From: DATCLS01 sp036563805
Lineage (GTDB): Bacteria; Actinomycetota; Acidimicrobiia; Acidimicrobiales; VFJN01
Assembly: GCA_036563805.1 (NCBI GenBank)
Contig: DATCLS010000039.1
Span: 1-64,000, forward strand
DNA: 64,000 nt
Direction of reading: 5' to 3'
Shown piece after piece: positions 1-7,845 of this stretch (its first letter is position 1; each line of letters opens with the position of its first letter). A program made the translations under genes and the position numbers. The notes under the pieces were generated by a model. That model was given only the letters and a program-made list of their open reading frames with translations. It searched no databases and was not told the origin of the DNA.

Positions 1-1401
1 CCCCGGAGGCGGTGGCCGGCCAGCAAGCGGGCCCGGGCGGCCGCCCGCCGCCGGACCCGGGCGCAGGCGCGGGCCGCAGGGGGTGGCTCCGGGACGGGGG
101 CGGCCGGCGGGGCGGGCTCCGGGACCGCCGACGCCGGCGCCGGTGCCGCCGGCGACGGGTCGCCCCGCGGCGCGGGCGCCACGGGTGGGGGTGCCACGCA
201 GCGGCGGGCCCGGGTCCGGCCGGCGGCGCCCGAGCGGCTCCGGCGCCAGCGGGCCCGGATCGTGGCCGGCCTGGCCGCCGCCGCGGTGGCCGGCGCCGCC
301 CTGGCGCTGCTCGGCCTCACGGTCGTGCGCAACAGCACGGCCGGGCGCTACGTCGACCCGCCGCTCCAGCCCGACGAGCCCGGCTACCAGGCCTACGTGG
401 TCTCCACGCCGACGCTGGCGGTCCTGCACCGCACCCCGTCGGGGGCGCTGGCCGGCGCGGCGGTGCTCAGCCTGGAGCCGAACGACGACGGCGGGGCCGT
501 GATCGTCGTCCCGCCGTCGACCCGGATGCCCGCCGCCGAGAGCGACGAGGGTGACGGCGGGCTGACCGTCGCCGCCGCCTACGACGGCGGCGGGGCCGAC
601 GCCGTGGCCGGCTCGCTCTCCGACATCCTCGGCGCCGCCATCGACGACGCCGTCGTGGTCGACGACGCCCGGTGGGAGGCGCTCGTCGACCCGGTGGCGC
701 CGATCACGGTCACGCTCGAGGAGCGGGTCGGCGACTGGCCGGCCGGCGACGTGCAGCTGGAGGCCGCCGAGGTGGGCGACTTCCTGCGCGCCCGCGGGCC
801 CGGCGAGACCGAGCTCGAGCGGGTCGCCCGCCAGGCCCGGTTCTGGGCCGCCTGGCTCGAGCGGGTCGGGTCCGGCGGCCGCGCCGCCGTGCCGGGCGAG
901 ATCGACTCGGGCCTCGGCCGCTTCGTCCGCGGCGTCGCCCGCCGCCCGACCCCCGCCATCCTGCCCGTCACGCCCGTCGGCGCCGCCGGGACGACGTTCC
1001 GCCCCGACGACGACCGAATCGCCGAGCTGGTTGCGGACGCGGTTCCCTATCCTTTGTCTCCGGCTCCCGGGCGGCGGGTGCGTGTGCGCCTGCTCAACGG
1101 GACGTCCGACCCCGACCTCACGCCGGCCGCCGCCCGGCAGCTGGTCGAGGCCGGCGCCGAGATCACGATCGCCGGCAACGCGGAGTCGTTCGACGTCGAC
1201 GAGACCACCCTCAGCTACCGGTCCCCCGATGAGAGGGACGACGCCCGCCGTCTGGCCGACGCCTTCGGGGTGGGGCAGGTGCAGCGGGTCGACGACGAGC
1301 CGGCGGCCACGGCCGACGCGCGGGCCGACGAGATCGACGTGACCATCGTCCTGGGATCCGACGCCCAGGACCTCCTCGGGAGGTTGGAAGACCCTGGTTG
1401 A
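1..1401 (+). CDS. LCP-like / LytR_C-domain envelope protein, 5'-truncated by window edge
   Basis: The frame is open from base 1 and the gene begins outside the window. The readable part starts with an Ala/Gly/Arg-rich cytoplasmic tail, then one membrane segment encoded at about 262-330, then an extracellular region resembling a diverged LytR-CpsA-Psr domain, with a stretch like its 'initial/final value' core at about 600-720. The last ~100 residues match the LytR C-terminal domain, with the motif VRVRLLNGTSDP at about 1078-1113. LCP proteins attach glycopolymers to peptidoglycan, but the canonical LCP arginine pattern is not obvious, so this may be a non-catalytic paralogue. It sits directly before rsfS, the usual actinobacterial order (nadD, LytR_C, rsfS). 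The internal GTG at 262 is only the first start inside the window, and it would cut the tail off just before the membrane helix. Confidence 0.75.
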   Translation, partial: PRRRWPASKRARAAARRRTRAQARAAGGGSGTGAAGGAGSGTADAGAGAAGDGSPRGAGATGGGATQRRARVRPAAPERLRRQRARIVAGLAAAAVAGAALALLGLTVVRNSTAGRYVDPPLQPDEPGYQAYVVSTPTLAVLHRTPSGALAGAAVLSLEPNDDGGAVIVVPPSTRMPAAESDEGDGGLTVAAAYDGGGADAVAGSLSDILGAAIDDAVVVDDARWEALVDPVAPITVTLEERVGDWPAGDVQLEAAEVGDFLRARGPGETELERVARQARFWAAWLERVGSGGRAAVPGEIDSGLGRFVRGVARRPTPAILPVTPVGAAGTTFRPDDDRIAELVADAVPYPLSPAPGRRVRVRLLNGTSDPDLTPAAARQLVEAGAEITIAGNAESFDVDETTLSYRSPDERDDARRLADAFGVGQVQRVDDEPAATADARADEIDVTIVLGSDAQDLLGRLEDPG

Positions 1402-1789
1402 CAGCAGCGCAGAACGTGCCGACGCCCGGCAGCTGGCCATCACGGCGGCCCGGGCCGCCGACTCGAAGGGGGCGCAGGACGTGATCGTCCTCGAGGTGGC
1501 CGACGTGCTCGTCGTCGCCGACGAGTTCGTCATCGCCTCGGCCTCCAACGATCGGCAGGTCAAGGCCATCGTCGAGGAGGTGGAGCGCCAGGTGGCCGAG
1601 GCCGGCCTGGCCAAGCCGCTGAGGGTCGAGGGCCTCGACGACCGGCACTGGGTGCTGCTCGACTACGGCGACGTGATCGTCCACGTCTTCCTCGAGGAGA
1701 CCCGCCGGTACTACGAGCTGGAGCGCCTGTGGGGAGACGTGCCCCGGCTCGAGTGGGCCGAGCCGGCCACCTTGCGTTCTTCGAGCTGA
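1394..1789 (+). CDS. rsfS: Ribosomal silencing factor RsfS
   Basis: RsfS binds ribosomal protein L14 (uL14) and blocks joining of the subunits under nutrient limitation. The conserved core VIASASNDRQVKAIVEEVE and the WVLLDYGDVIVHVFLEETR segment near the C terminus are clear. The first canonical start in frame (GTG 1481) would delete the conserved N-terminal helix, which is encoded upstream as ADARQLAITAARAADSKGAQ. The only start candidate that keeps it is CTG at 1394, with a GGGAGG Shine-Dalgarno at about 1379-1384 and an 8-nt overlap with the preceding gene. That start gives 131 residues, within the family range. Function is secure; the CTG start is inferred. Confidence 0.85.
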   Translation: MVDSSAERADARQLAITAARAADSKGAQDVIVLEVADVLVVADEFVIASASNDRQVKAIVEEVERQVAEAGLAKPLRVEGLDDRHWVLLDYGDVIVHVFLEETRRYYELERLWGDVPRLEWAEPATLRSSS

Positions 1790-1831
1790 CGCGCCTAGGC
1801 ACGGGGGTGTTGGCGCGACCGGGGAGGGTAA

Positions 1832-2230
1832 GTGGCCGATCAGATCCCGTTGGTTGACTACCTGGTGCTGGGGGACGACCCGCACCTGGTGGCGAACGAG
1901 TGCACGGCGTGCGGGGCCCGGTTCTTCGACCGGCGCAACGCCTGCGCGGCGTGCTCGGGTACCGAGTTCAAGAAGGCGCGCGTGCCGACCGAGGGCGAGG
2001 TGCGGGCGTTCACGATCGTGTCGTTCGCGGCGCCGGGCATCCCCGTGCCGTTCGTGGCCGCGGTCGTGGACTGCGGGGGGACGAGCGTGCGGGGAAACCT
2101 CGTCAACGTCGAGCCCGACCCCGAGCACGTGCAGTTGGGCATGAAGGTCCGCCTCACGACGGTGCCGGTCGGCACCGACTCGGCGGGCACCGAAGCGATC
2201 GGGTTCGGTTTCGAGCCACGGGAGGGCTGA
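1832..2230 (+). CDS. Zn-ribbon / OB-fold (DUF35-type) acyl-CoA-associated protein
   Basis: A 132-residue protein with an N-terminal rubredoxin-like zinc ribbon (Cys24, Cys27, Cys38, Cys41) followed by an OB-fold (about residues 50-115). Proteins of this type partner thiolases or thiolase-like aldolases of the SCP2 family in acyl-CoA and steroid side-chain pathways, and the ribbon plus OB domain stabilise or gate the CoA site. The next gene is such a thiolase and overlaps it by one base (TGATG at 2228-2232), so the two are translationally coupled and probably form a complex. The GTG start has a strong GGGGAGGG ribosome-binding site at 1821-1828. Confidence 0.88.
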   Translation: MADQIPLVDYLVLGDDPHLVANECTACGARFFDRRNACAACSGTEFKKARVPTEGEVRAFTIVSFAAPGIPVPFVAAVVDCGGTSVRGNLVNVEPDPEHVQLGMKVRLTTVPVGTDSAGTEAIGFGFEPREG

Positions 2231-3438
2231 TGGCTGAGGACGTCTGGATCCTCGGGATCCACATGACCAAGTTCGGCAAGCATCCGGACAAGGACACCGT
2301 CGACCTGGCCTGCGAGGCGGCCATGGCGGCGCTGGCCGACGCCCAGGTCTCGATCAAGGACATGGGCGTGCTGGCGGCCGGCAACCTGATGGCGGCCAAC
2401 GCCGGCATCGGGCAGCAGGTGCAGAAGCAGATCGGCCAGACCGGCATCCCCGTCTACAACGTGGCCAACGCCTGCGCCACCGGCGCCACGGCTCTGCGGA
2501 CGGCGATCATGGCGGTCAAGGCCGGCGAGTGCGACTTCGGGCTGGCCGTGGGCGTCGAGAAGCTGGCCGGCGCCGGCCTGCTCGCCGGGGGCACCCGCAA
2601 GAGCGACGACGACACGTTCACGCCGTCGGGCCGCTACGGCGCGGTGGCGCCGGTCGATGGCCGCATCGGCACCGAGACGATGCCCGGCGTGTTCGCCCAG
2701 GTGGGCATGGAGTACCTGCACCAGCACGCCTACTCCGGGGCGCCGTTCGAGCTGTTCGCCCGCATCTCGGAGAAGAACCACGCCCACTCCACGCTGAACC
2801 CGCTCGCGGCGTACACGAAGAAGATGACGCTCGAGCAGATCATGAACGACGTCATGATCGCCTACCCGAACACCCGGCCGATGTGCTCGGCCAACTGCGA
2901 CGGCGCCGCCGCCGCGGTCGTGGTGTCGGGGTCGAAGCTGGCGACGCTGGATCCCGACCAGCGGCGCCGGGCGATCAAGGTGTCGGCCTCGGTGCTCACC
3001 ACCGACCCGTGGGAGGAGGCCTGCCAGGTCCTCCCGAACGTGAACACGCTGACCCGCAACGCGGCCAAGCAGGCCTACGAGGCGGCCGGCGTGGCGCCCG
3101 AGGACCTCGACCTGGTCGAGCTGCACGACTGCTTCGCCACGGCCGAGCTGGTCCACTACGACAACCTGATGCTGTGCGCGCCCGGCGAGGCCGTGCCGTT
3201 CTTCGAGTCGGGCGCCACCTGGCGCGACGGGGCCACGCCGGTCAACGTGTCCGGCGGCCTGCAGTCCAAGGGCCACCCGATCGCGGCGACCGGCATCGCC
3301 AACATCTGGGAGATCTGCCACCACCTGCGCGGCGAGGCCGGTGACCGGCAGATCGAGGGGGCCAAGGTCGGCCTGGCCCACGTGATCGGGCTCGGCTCGG
3401 CCTGCGGCGTCCACATCCTCGAGAAGGCCGCCGCCTGA
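2230..3438 (+). CDS. SCP2/SCPx-type thiolase (lipid-transfer thiolase family)
   Basis: A 402-residue thiolase-superfamily enzyme. The nucleophile region is NVANACATGATAL with Cys82. The HDCF motif (His299) and GHPIAATG (His349) are present, and a Cys392 lies in a CGVH motif near the C terminus. Family members cleave or condense beta-keto or aldol acyl-CoA thioesters, often with a DUF35 OB-fold partner, which is the gene immediately upstream here. The ATG overlaps the partner's stop codon. Substrate cannot be read from sequence; a role in fatty-acid or sterol side-chain breakdown is inferred from the family and from the SDR downstream. Confidence 0.88.
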   Translation: MAEDVWILGIHMTKFGKHPDKDTVDLACEAAMAALADAQVSIKDMGVLAAGNLMAANAGIGQQVQKQIGQTGIPVYNVANACATGATALRTAIMAVKAGECDFGLAVGVEKLAGAGLLAGGTRKSDDDTFTPSGRYGAVAPVDGRIGTETMPGVFAQVGMEYLHQHAYSGAPFELFARISEKNHAHSTLNPLAAYTKKMTLEQIMNDVMIAYPNTRPMCSANCDGAAAAVVVSGSKLATLDPDQRRRAIKVSASVLTTDPWEEACQVLPNVNTLTRNAAKQAYEAAGVAPEDLDLVELHDCFATAELVHYDNLMLCAPGEAVPFFESGATWRDGATPVNVSGGLQSKGHPIAATGIANIWEICHHLRGEAGDRQIEGAKVGLAHVIGLGSACGVHILEKAAA

Positions 3439-3479
3439 CCGGCGGCCCGTCAGAGGCGCCTGGAGCGTTCGGAGCACCC

Positions 3480-4247
3480 GTGTCGGTCGCCCTCGTCACC
3501 GGCGGTGCCAGCGGCATCGGGGCCGGCGTGGCCCGCAGCCTGCGGGCCCGTGGCGCCGATGTCGTGATCGCCGACCTCGACGAGGGCGGCCGGCAGCTGG
3601 CCGCGTCGATCGGCGCCGAGTTCGTGCGCTGCGACGTGCGCGACCTCGACGCCAACCGGGCCGCCGTGGCGGCGTGCGTCGACCGGTTCGGCGGCCTCGA
3701 CATCGCCGTCCTCAACGCCGGCGTGACCAGCGGCGGCATGGGCCTGGGCGACGACTTCGACGTCGAGCGCTACCGCCGGATCATGGGCGTGAACCTCGAC
3801 GGCGTCGTGTTCGGGGTCGTCGCCGCCCTGCCCGAGCTGCGCAAGCGGGGCGGCGGCCAGATCGTCGCCACCGCCAGCCTGGCCGGTCTGACCGCCATCC
3901 CGTTCGACCCGCTGTACGTGGCCAACAAGCACGCGGTCGTCGGGTTGATCCGGTCGCTGGGCCTGGCGCACGCCGAGGAGGGGATCCGGGTGAACGCCGT
4001 GTGTCCCGGGTTCGCCGACACGCCGCTCATCGCCGGCGGCCGCGAGCTGCTGGAGAGCGCCGGTTTCCCGATCCTCACCGTGGACGAGGTGGTGGCCGCC
4101 TTCGAAGCGGTGATCGACGGGACCGGCACCGGCGAGTGCTGGTACGTGCAGGCCGGGCGGCCCAGCGCCCCGTTCGAGTTCCGGCGGGTGCCGGGGCCCC
4201 GGGTGGGCGACGGGGCGAGCTCGGGCGGAGCGTCCGGATCCGGCTGA
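3480..4247 (+). CDS. Short-chain dehydrogenase/reductase (SDR)
   Basis: Classical SDR of 255 residues: cofactor motif TGGASGIG near the N terminus, an NAG motif (LNAGV), and catalytic Tyr146-xxx-Lys150 (YVANK). The acidic residue after beta-2 (IADLDEG) suggests NAD rather than NADP. It starts with GTG 41 bp after the thiolase and probably belongs to the same acyl-CoA operon as a hydroxyacyl dehydrogenase or similar. The C-terminal ~20 residues are Gly/Ser-rich, and the stop codon lies inside an 18-bp tandem repeat, so the end of the protein may have been altered by slippage. Confidence 0.85.
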   Translation: MSVALVTGGASGIGAGVARSLRARGADVVIADLDEGGRQLAASIGAEFVRCDVRDLDANRAAVAACVDRFGGLDIAVLNAGVTSGGMGLGDDFDVERYRRIMGVNLDGVVFGVVAALPELRKRGGGQIVATASLAGLTAIPFDPLYVANKHAVVGLIRSLGLAHAEEGIRVNAVCPGFADTPLIAGGRELLESAGFPILTVDEVVAAFEAVIDGTGTGECWYVQAGRPSAPFEFRRVPGPRVGDGASSGGASGSG

Positions 4248-4295
4248 TCCGCCGGATTCGGCTGATCCGCCGGATTCGGCTGATCGGGCGGATCC
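4242..4295. repeat. 18-bp tandem repeat, three copies, spanning a stop codon
   Basis: Two exact copies at 4242-4259 and 4260-4277, then a diverged third at 4278-4295. The unit is GGCTGATCCGCCGGATTC and contains the small inverted repeat ATCCG-C-CGGAT. The first copy carries the TGA stop of the SDR gene. It could act as a weak terminator or be a slippage product. Confidence 0.85.
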
Positions 4296-4332
4296 CGGCG
4301 GATAACGGCTCGCGACCTGGGACACTGGTCCC

Positions 4333-4707
4333 ATGGCCGTGGAGCCGCACGTCGCGCCGCACGCGGCGGCCCGGATGGTGTTCCTGGGCTTCGGCAAGTA
4401 CGCCCGGGCCGACAAGATCTACGCGCTCGAGCCGCTGCGAGGGTCGGAGCGGGGCGGCGGCCGGCGGACCCGGGTGTGGATCGAGGGCATCCCCGACCCG
4501 ATCATCGCCTCGCGGACCGAGCGGACGATCCTGCACGACATGGGCCAGGACGCGGCCACGCAGGCGCCGCTGGTCGACGAGGCACTCGACCTGGCCCGGC
4601 GGCTCGTCGACGCCATCGAGGCCGGCCGGGTCGACCTCGGCGACCTCGGCCGGCGGGCCCGGCGACTGCTGGCGGCCACGACGCAGCCCGACGACGGCGC
4701 GGCGTGA
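4333..4707 (+). CDS. RemA/DUF370-like small protein
   Basis: A 124-residue protein whose first two thirds resemble RemA (DUF370) proteins: an FLGFGKYARADKIYAL opening like the RemA N terminus, then RRTRVWIEGIPDPIIASRTE, matching the region where RemA has its DNA-contacting arginines and the 'ILSA/IIAS' strand. RemA is a ring-forming DNA-binding activator of biofilm genes in Bacillus, and its role in Actinobacteria is not established. The extra C-terminal helix (about residues 80-115) is not typical. The assignment rests on motif recall, so it is moderate. Confidence 0.5.
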   Translation: MAVEPHVAPHAAARMVFLGFGKYARADKIYALEPLRGSERGGGRRTRVWIEGIPDPIIASRTERTILHDMGQDAATQAPLVDEALDLARRLVDAIEAGRVDLGDLGRRARRLLAATTQPDDGAA

Positions 4708-4762
4708 GCGGCGGTCGCCGCCGCGCGGTCGCCGGGCGCGGCCGGTCAGGTGCCGTCGGCCG

Positions 4763-5284
4763 TCAGGCGCCGTCCCGGCGGAAGTAGTCCATGATCGCCG
4801 TGAGCTCGGCGAGGTGGTCCTCGGGGTCGGCGCTCTGCTCGATGCGCTCGGCGGCTGGCGGGACGTCGGGGGCCGTCCGGCCGGCCCGTCGGGGCCGGCG
4901 CTGCGCCAGCGGGGAGCGGGCTGCGGTCTCGGCGGCGGCCCACGGTTGCGCCGCCGGCTGGGGCGCTGCCGGCTGGGGCGGCGTCGGTTGAGGCGACGTC
5001 GTCGCCGGCGGGGCCGGCGGTAGGGGCGTCGGCGGCGCCGTGGGCGACCGGTGGGTGAGGGGCGGGTCCGGCGGCGGGAACGTGGCCAGTGGTGCGGGCG
5101 GCGCAGGCGAGGCGGGCGGCGGCGCGGGCGAGGCCGGCCGTGCCTCGGCCGCCGGTGCCTCGGCGGGCGGGGGAGGGGGCGGCGGAGGCGCCGGCTGGGG
5201 GCGCCCGCCCCTGCTCCGCGCCGCGTGGGCCGGCCGGCCCGCACCGGCGTCCCCCGAACGGCGGAACCTGCGTCTCATCCCCAT
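4763..5284 (-). CDS. Proline/alanine-rich protein of unknown function
   Basis: About 173 residues. A basic head (MGMRRRFRRSGD), a long Pro/Ala-rich disordered middle including a run of eight prolines, and a conserved-looking acidic/hydrophobic tail (AERIEQSADPEDHLAELTAIMDYFRRDGA) that is probably the folded or binding part. Third-position GC supports this strand. Two ATGs (5284, 5278) are possible, and a G-rich ribosome-binding site favours 5284. A TetR-type operator sits 74 bp upstream. No family recognised. Confidence 0.55.
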   Translation of the reverse strand: MGMRRRFRRSGDAGAGRPAHAARSRGGRPQPAPPPPPPPPAEAPAAEARPASPAPPPASPAPPAPLATFPPPDPPLTHRSPTAPPTPLPPAPPATTSPQPTPPQPAAPQPAAQPWAAAETAARSPLAQRRPRRAGRTAPDVPPAAERIEQSADPEDHLAELTAIMDYFRRDGA

Positions 5285-5357
5285 CGCTGCCCCCAAAGCT
5301 CACGTCCGGGGCCCTCGCCGGACGGCAGCGCCCGCTGCCGTCCGCCTCCATGCCCGG

Positions 5358-5373
5358 TTGAACGATCGGTCAA
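5358..5373. promoter_or_regulatory. TetR-type operator candidate
   Basis: TTGAACGATCGGTCAA, a 16-bp inverted repeat with 7 of 8 matching arm positions, in the divergent gap upstream of the proline-rich gene. A nearly identical box lies at 43752-43767. The TTGAnCG..CGGTCAA layout is typical of TetR-family operators. No tetR gene is present in the window. Confidence 0.5.
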
Positions 5374-5419
5374 ACCCCTCGCGGCCGGAACCGCTGGCCG
5401 CCCACCTCGCCTGAGGCCC

Positions 5420-5449
5420 CGTCGCCCGCCACCGAGGTGGCGGGCGACG
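5420..5449. other. Perfect 13-bp-stem hairpin in a divergent gap
   Basis: Arms 5420-5432 and 5437-5449 are perfect inverted complements around a CGAG loop. It looks like an intrinsic terminator stem, but it lies upstream of both flanking genes, where a terminator has no obvious client. It may be a relic of a lost gene or a REP-like element. Confidence 0.7.
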
Positions 5450-5515
5450 GCTCGTCGCCGCCGTCGCCGGGCCGGTCCGCCCGCGTGCCAGCATCCGTAC
5501 ATAGCCGGAGCTCGG

Positions 5516-6735
5516 AAACCGCGGCTGGTGGCCGCCACCAGCGCCGTGATCGGCAAGCCGCTCGCCGCCGTGGCGGCCCACGTGCTGGGCGTCGGCCGGG
5601 CCCGGTCGACGCCGCCACCGCGCCGCTGCTGGCGCTCACGGGCCGGCAGGTGGTGCTGTCCGGCGGGCCCGACCGGTTCGAGGGGCGGGTCGTCGGGGAC
5701 GCGCACGACGGCACCCGCCTGATCATCGAGGTCGATCGCGGCCGGCGCCGGCTCGCCGTCGAGGGCGAGTGGTGGTACCGCGGCGAGCACACGCTCGACC
5801 CCGACCCCGGCGGTCGCCGGCGCCGCTGGCCACGCTGGCCGGGCTGGTGGCGCTCGGCGCCGCCGCGCTGCTCGGGGCGGCCTCGCTGGCGGGCGCATTG
5901 GCCCCGCCGCGCCGGCGGGCCTGGGCCCAGGCCGCCACCGTGGCTGAGCTCACCGTGGCCACGTTCGCGGTCGATGCTGTGGGCGGCGCCGACCTCCAGA
6001 TCGACAGCCTGCTCGGCTACAACCCGCTGGTCGCCGGCCGGATCATCGGGTTCGGCAACATCGCCTTCGCCGTGCTGGGCGCCGCCGCCGTCGTGCTGGC
6101 CGCCCTCCTGGCCGAGTGCCGGGACCGCCGGACCGGCGTGCTGGCGGTGGCGGGCGTGGCCGTGCCGGTGCTGGCGCTCGACGGCTGGCCCGCCTGGGGT
6201 GCCGACTTCGGCGGTGTGCTCGCCCTGGTGCCGGCGTTCGCCGTGCTGGGCATGCTCGTGGCCCGCAAGCGGCTGACCTGGCGCCGCCTCGTGACCGCCG
6301 GTGGCGCCGGCACGCTGGTGGTGACCGCGGTCAGCTGGCTCGACTACCTGCGGCCGGCGGCGGAGCGCACCCACTTCGGCCGGTTCGACGAGGCCGTGCT
6401 CGACGGCCGGGCGCTCGACACGATCGGCCGCAAGCTGGCCAACAGCCTCGAGTCGCTGTTCATGGGGCCCCCACACGCTCGCCGGCCTGGCCGTCGCCGT
6501 CGGCCTGGCCGCGGTCGTGCTCCGCCCGCCGGAGCTGCTGCGGCGGGCGTCCATTGCCCAGCCGGCGCTGCGGCCGATGCTGCTGGCCAGCCTCACGTTG
6601 GCGGCCTTCGGGTGCGCCCTCAACGACTCGGGCGTGGCCGTACCGGTCGTGATGGCCCTGGTGACCGTGCCGCTCACGCTCGTCCTGTGCGCCGATGCGG
6701 TCGACCGGAACGGGTCGGCCGGCGCGTCCCGGTAG
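5516..6735 (+). pseudogene. Frameshifted multi-spanning membrane protein remnant
   Basis: Coding-like sequence jumps between frames three times. One piece runs to about 5610 (VAATSAVIGKPLAAVAAHVLG). A second covers about 5610-5820 (LTGRQVVLSGGPDRFEGRVVGD onward). A third covers about 5820-6465 and is rich in membrane helices, with LLGYNPLVAGRIIGFGN and DGWPAWGADFGGVLALVP. The fourth runs from about 6466 to the TAG at 6733-6735 and contains FGCALNDSGVAVP. The last shift falls in the run GGGGCCCCC at 6464-6472 and looks like one extra base. The YNPLVAGR..GFGN, DGWPxWGADFGG and LNDSGVAVP motifs belong together in long actinobacterial membrane proteins of unknown function, and here most of the N-terminal helices are missing. 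It is either a decaying gene or a cluster of base-calling errors. Confidence 0.65.
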
Positions 6736-6799
6736 CCGGCGCACGGCCCCGGGTTCGGGCCTGAGGCCGACTGCGGTCGCTCGGCCCGCTTCGGCCCGC

Positions 6800-7111
6800 T
6801 CAGGCGGCGCCCGCCGCCCGGGCGAGGGCCGTGGCTGCCGCGGCCACGACGACGACCACCACGAACGGGGCCCGCCGGGCCAGCGCCGCGGCCGCCGCCA
6901 CCAGCCCGACGGCCCGGGCGTCGATCACGAGCCGCCCGTCGTCGGTGAACGTGCTGACCAGCACGAGCGCGGCCAGCAGGGCGGCGGGGAGCAGGTCGGC
7001 CACCCGCGTCACCGGCGCCGGCAGCTCGCGCCCGCCCAGCGCCAGCGGCACCGCGGCCTTGAGGGCGTACGTGCCGGCGGCCAGGCCGAGGAGCACCCAG
7101 GTGGCGGTCAC
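6800..7111 (-). CDS. azlD: Branched-chain amino acid transport protein AzlD
   Basis: A 103-residue protein with about four membrane segments (for example WVLLGLAAGTYALKAAVPLAL and DLLPAALLAALVLVSTFT), typical of AzlD, the small subunit of the AzlCD exporter for branched-chain amino acids or related compounds. Its GTG start overlaps the azlC stop by four bases (7108-7111), so the two are coupled. Length is normal for the family. Confidence 0.88.
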   Translation of the reverse strand: MTATWVLLGLAAGTYALKAAVPLALGGRELPAPVTRVADLLPAALLAALVLVSTFTDDGRLVIDARAVGLVAAAAALARRAPFVVVVVVAAAATALARAAGAA

Positions 7112-7806
7112 GTCGCCTCCGGCGGCGACTCGGTCGGGGCGCCGGCGTCCCCGGGCGGCGGGGTGGCTGCGGGGCCCGGCCCCGCGCCGTTGCGCCCGGC
7201 CACGACCACGGCGCCCGCGGCCGCCAGGATCGGCACCCCGGGCGGGGCGACCGGCGCCAGCGCCAGCGCCACCAGCGCCCCGACCGCGGCGATGCGCCGC
7301 TGGTCGGACCGGACCAGGCGAGGCCACAACAGGGCGAGGAACGCCGCCGGGATGACGGCGTCGATGCCGAGGTCGGTCACCAGGTCGCCGCTGGAGGACA
7401 GGGCGGCCGCGCCCACCACCGTGCCAACGTTCCACGACACGAACAGCAGCACGCCGGTGAGGAGGAAACCGTAGCGGCGCCAGCGGGGGTCGGCCTGGGC
7501 GGTGGCGACCGCCGTCGTCTCGTCGATGACGAACTGCGACCACAGCGCCCGCTTCCACCACGGCCCCCGCAGGGCGGGTGCCATGGCCAAGCCGAACGCC
7601 AGGGCCCGGAGGTTGAGCAGCAGGCCGGCGGCGATGGCCGACACGGCCAGCCCGCCGTCGCCGACGACGTCGACCGCCGCCAGCTGGGCGCTGCCCGCGA
7701 ACACCAGCACCGAGAACCCCGAGGCCTGCCAGAGCGTGAGCCCGGCCTCGGACGCGGCGACGCCGAAGGCGACACCGAACGGGAAGATCGCCAGGCTGAC
7801 CGACAA
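7108..7806 (-). CDS. azlC: AzlC-family amino acid exporter large subunit
   Basis: About 232 residues with six or so membrane helices; SLAIFPFGVAFGVAASEAGL and the VFAGSAQLA motif mark AzlC. It forms the exporter with AzlD. The only ordinary start in frame near the correct N terminus is TTG at 7806, yet roughly 16 plausible codons lie upstream in frame (VQHAEQSPRVAIRRQA) without an ATG or GTG, so the true start is uncertain. A TACGAT -10-like element on this strand at 7864-7869 would put transcription just ahead of those codons. The adjacent divergent XRE gene is the likely regulator. Confidence 0.85.
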   Translation of the reverse strand: MSVSLAIFPFGVAFGVAASEAGLTLWQASGFSVLVFAGSAQLAAVDVVGDGGLAVSAIAAGLLLNLRALAFGLAMAPALRGPWWKRALWSQFVIDETTAVATAQADPRWRRYGFLLTGVLLFVSWNVGTVVGAAALSSSGDLVTDLGIDAVIPAAFLALLWPRLVRSDQRRIAAVGALVALALAPVAPPGVPILAAAGAVVVAGRNGAGPGPAATPPPGDAGAPTESPPEAT

Positions 7807-7845
7807 CGCTTGACGCCGGATGGCGACCCGAGGAGACTGTTCGGC

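Noticed and set aside
1858..3477. A 539-codon minus-strand frame opposite the OB-fold/thiolase pair
   Set aside because: Composition is that of a reversed high-GC gene; the plus strand carries complete thiolase motifs.
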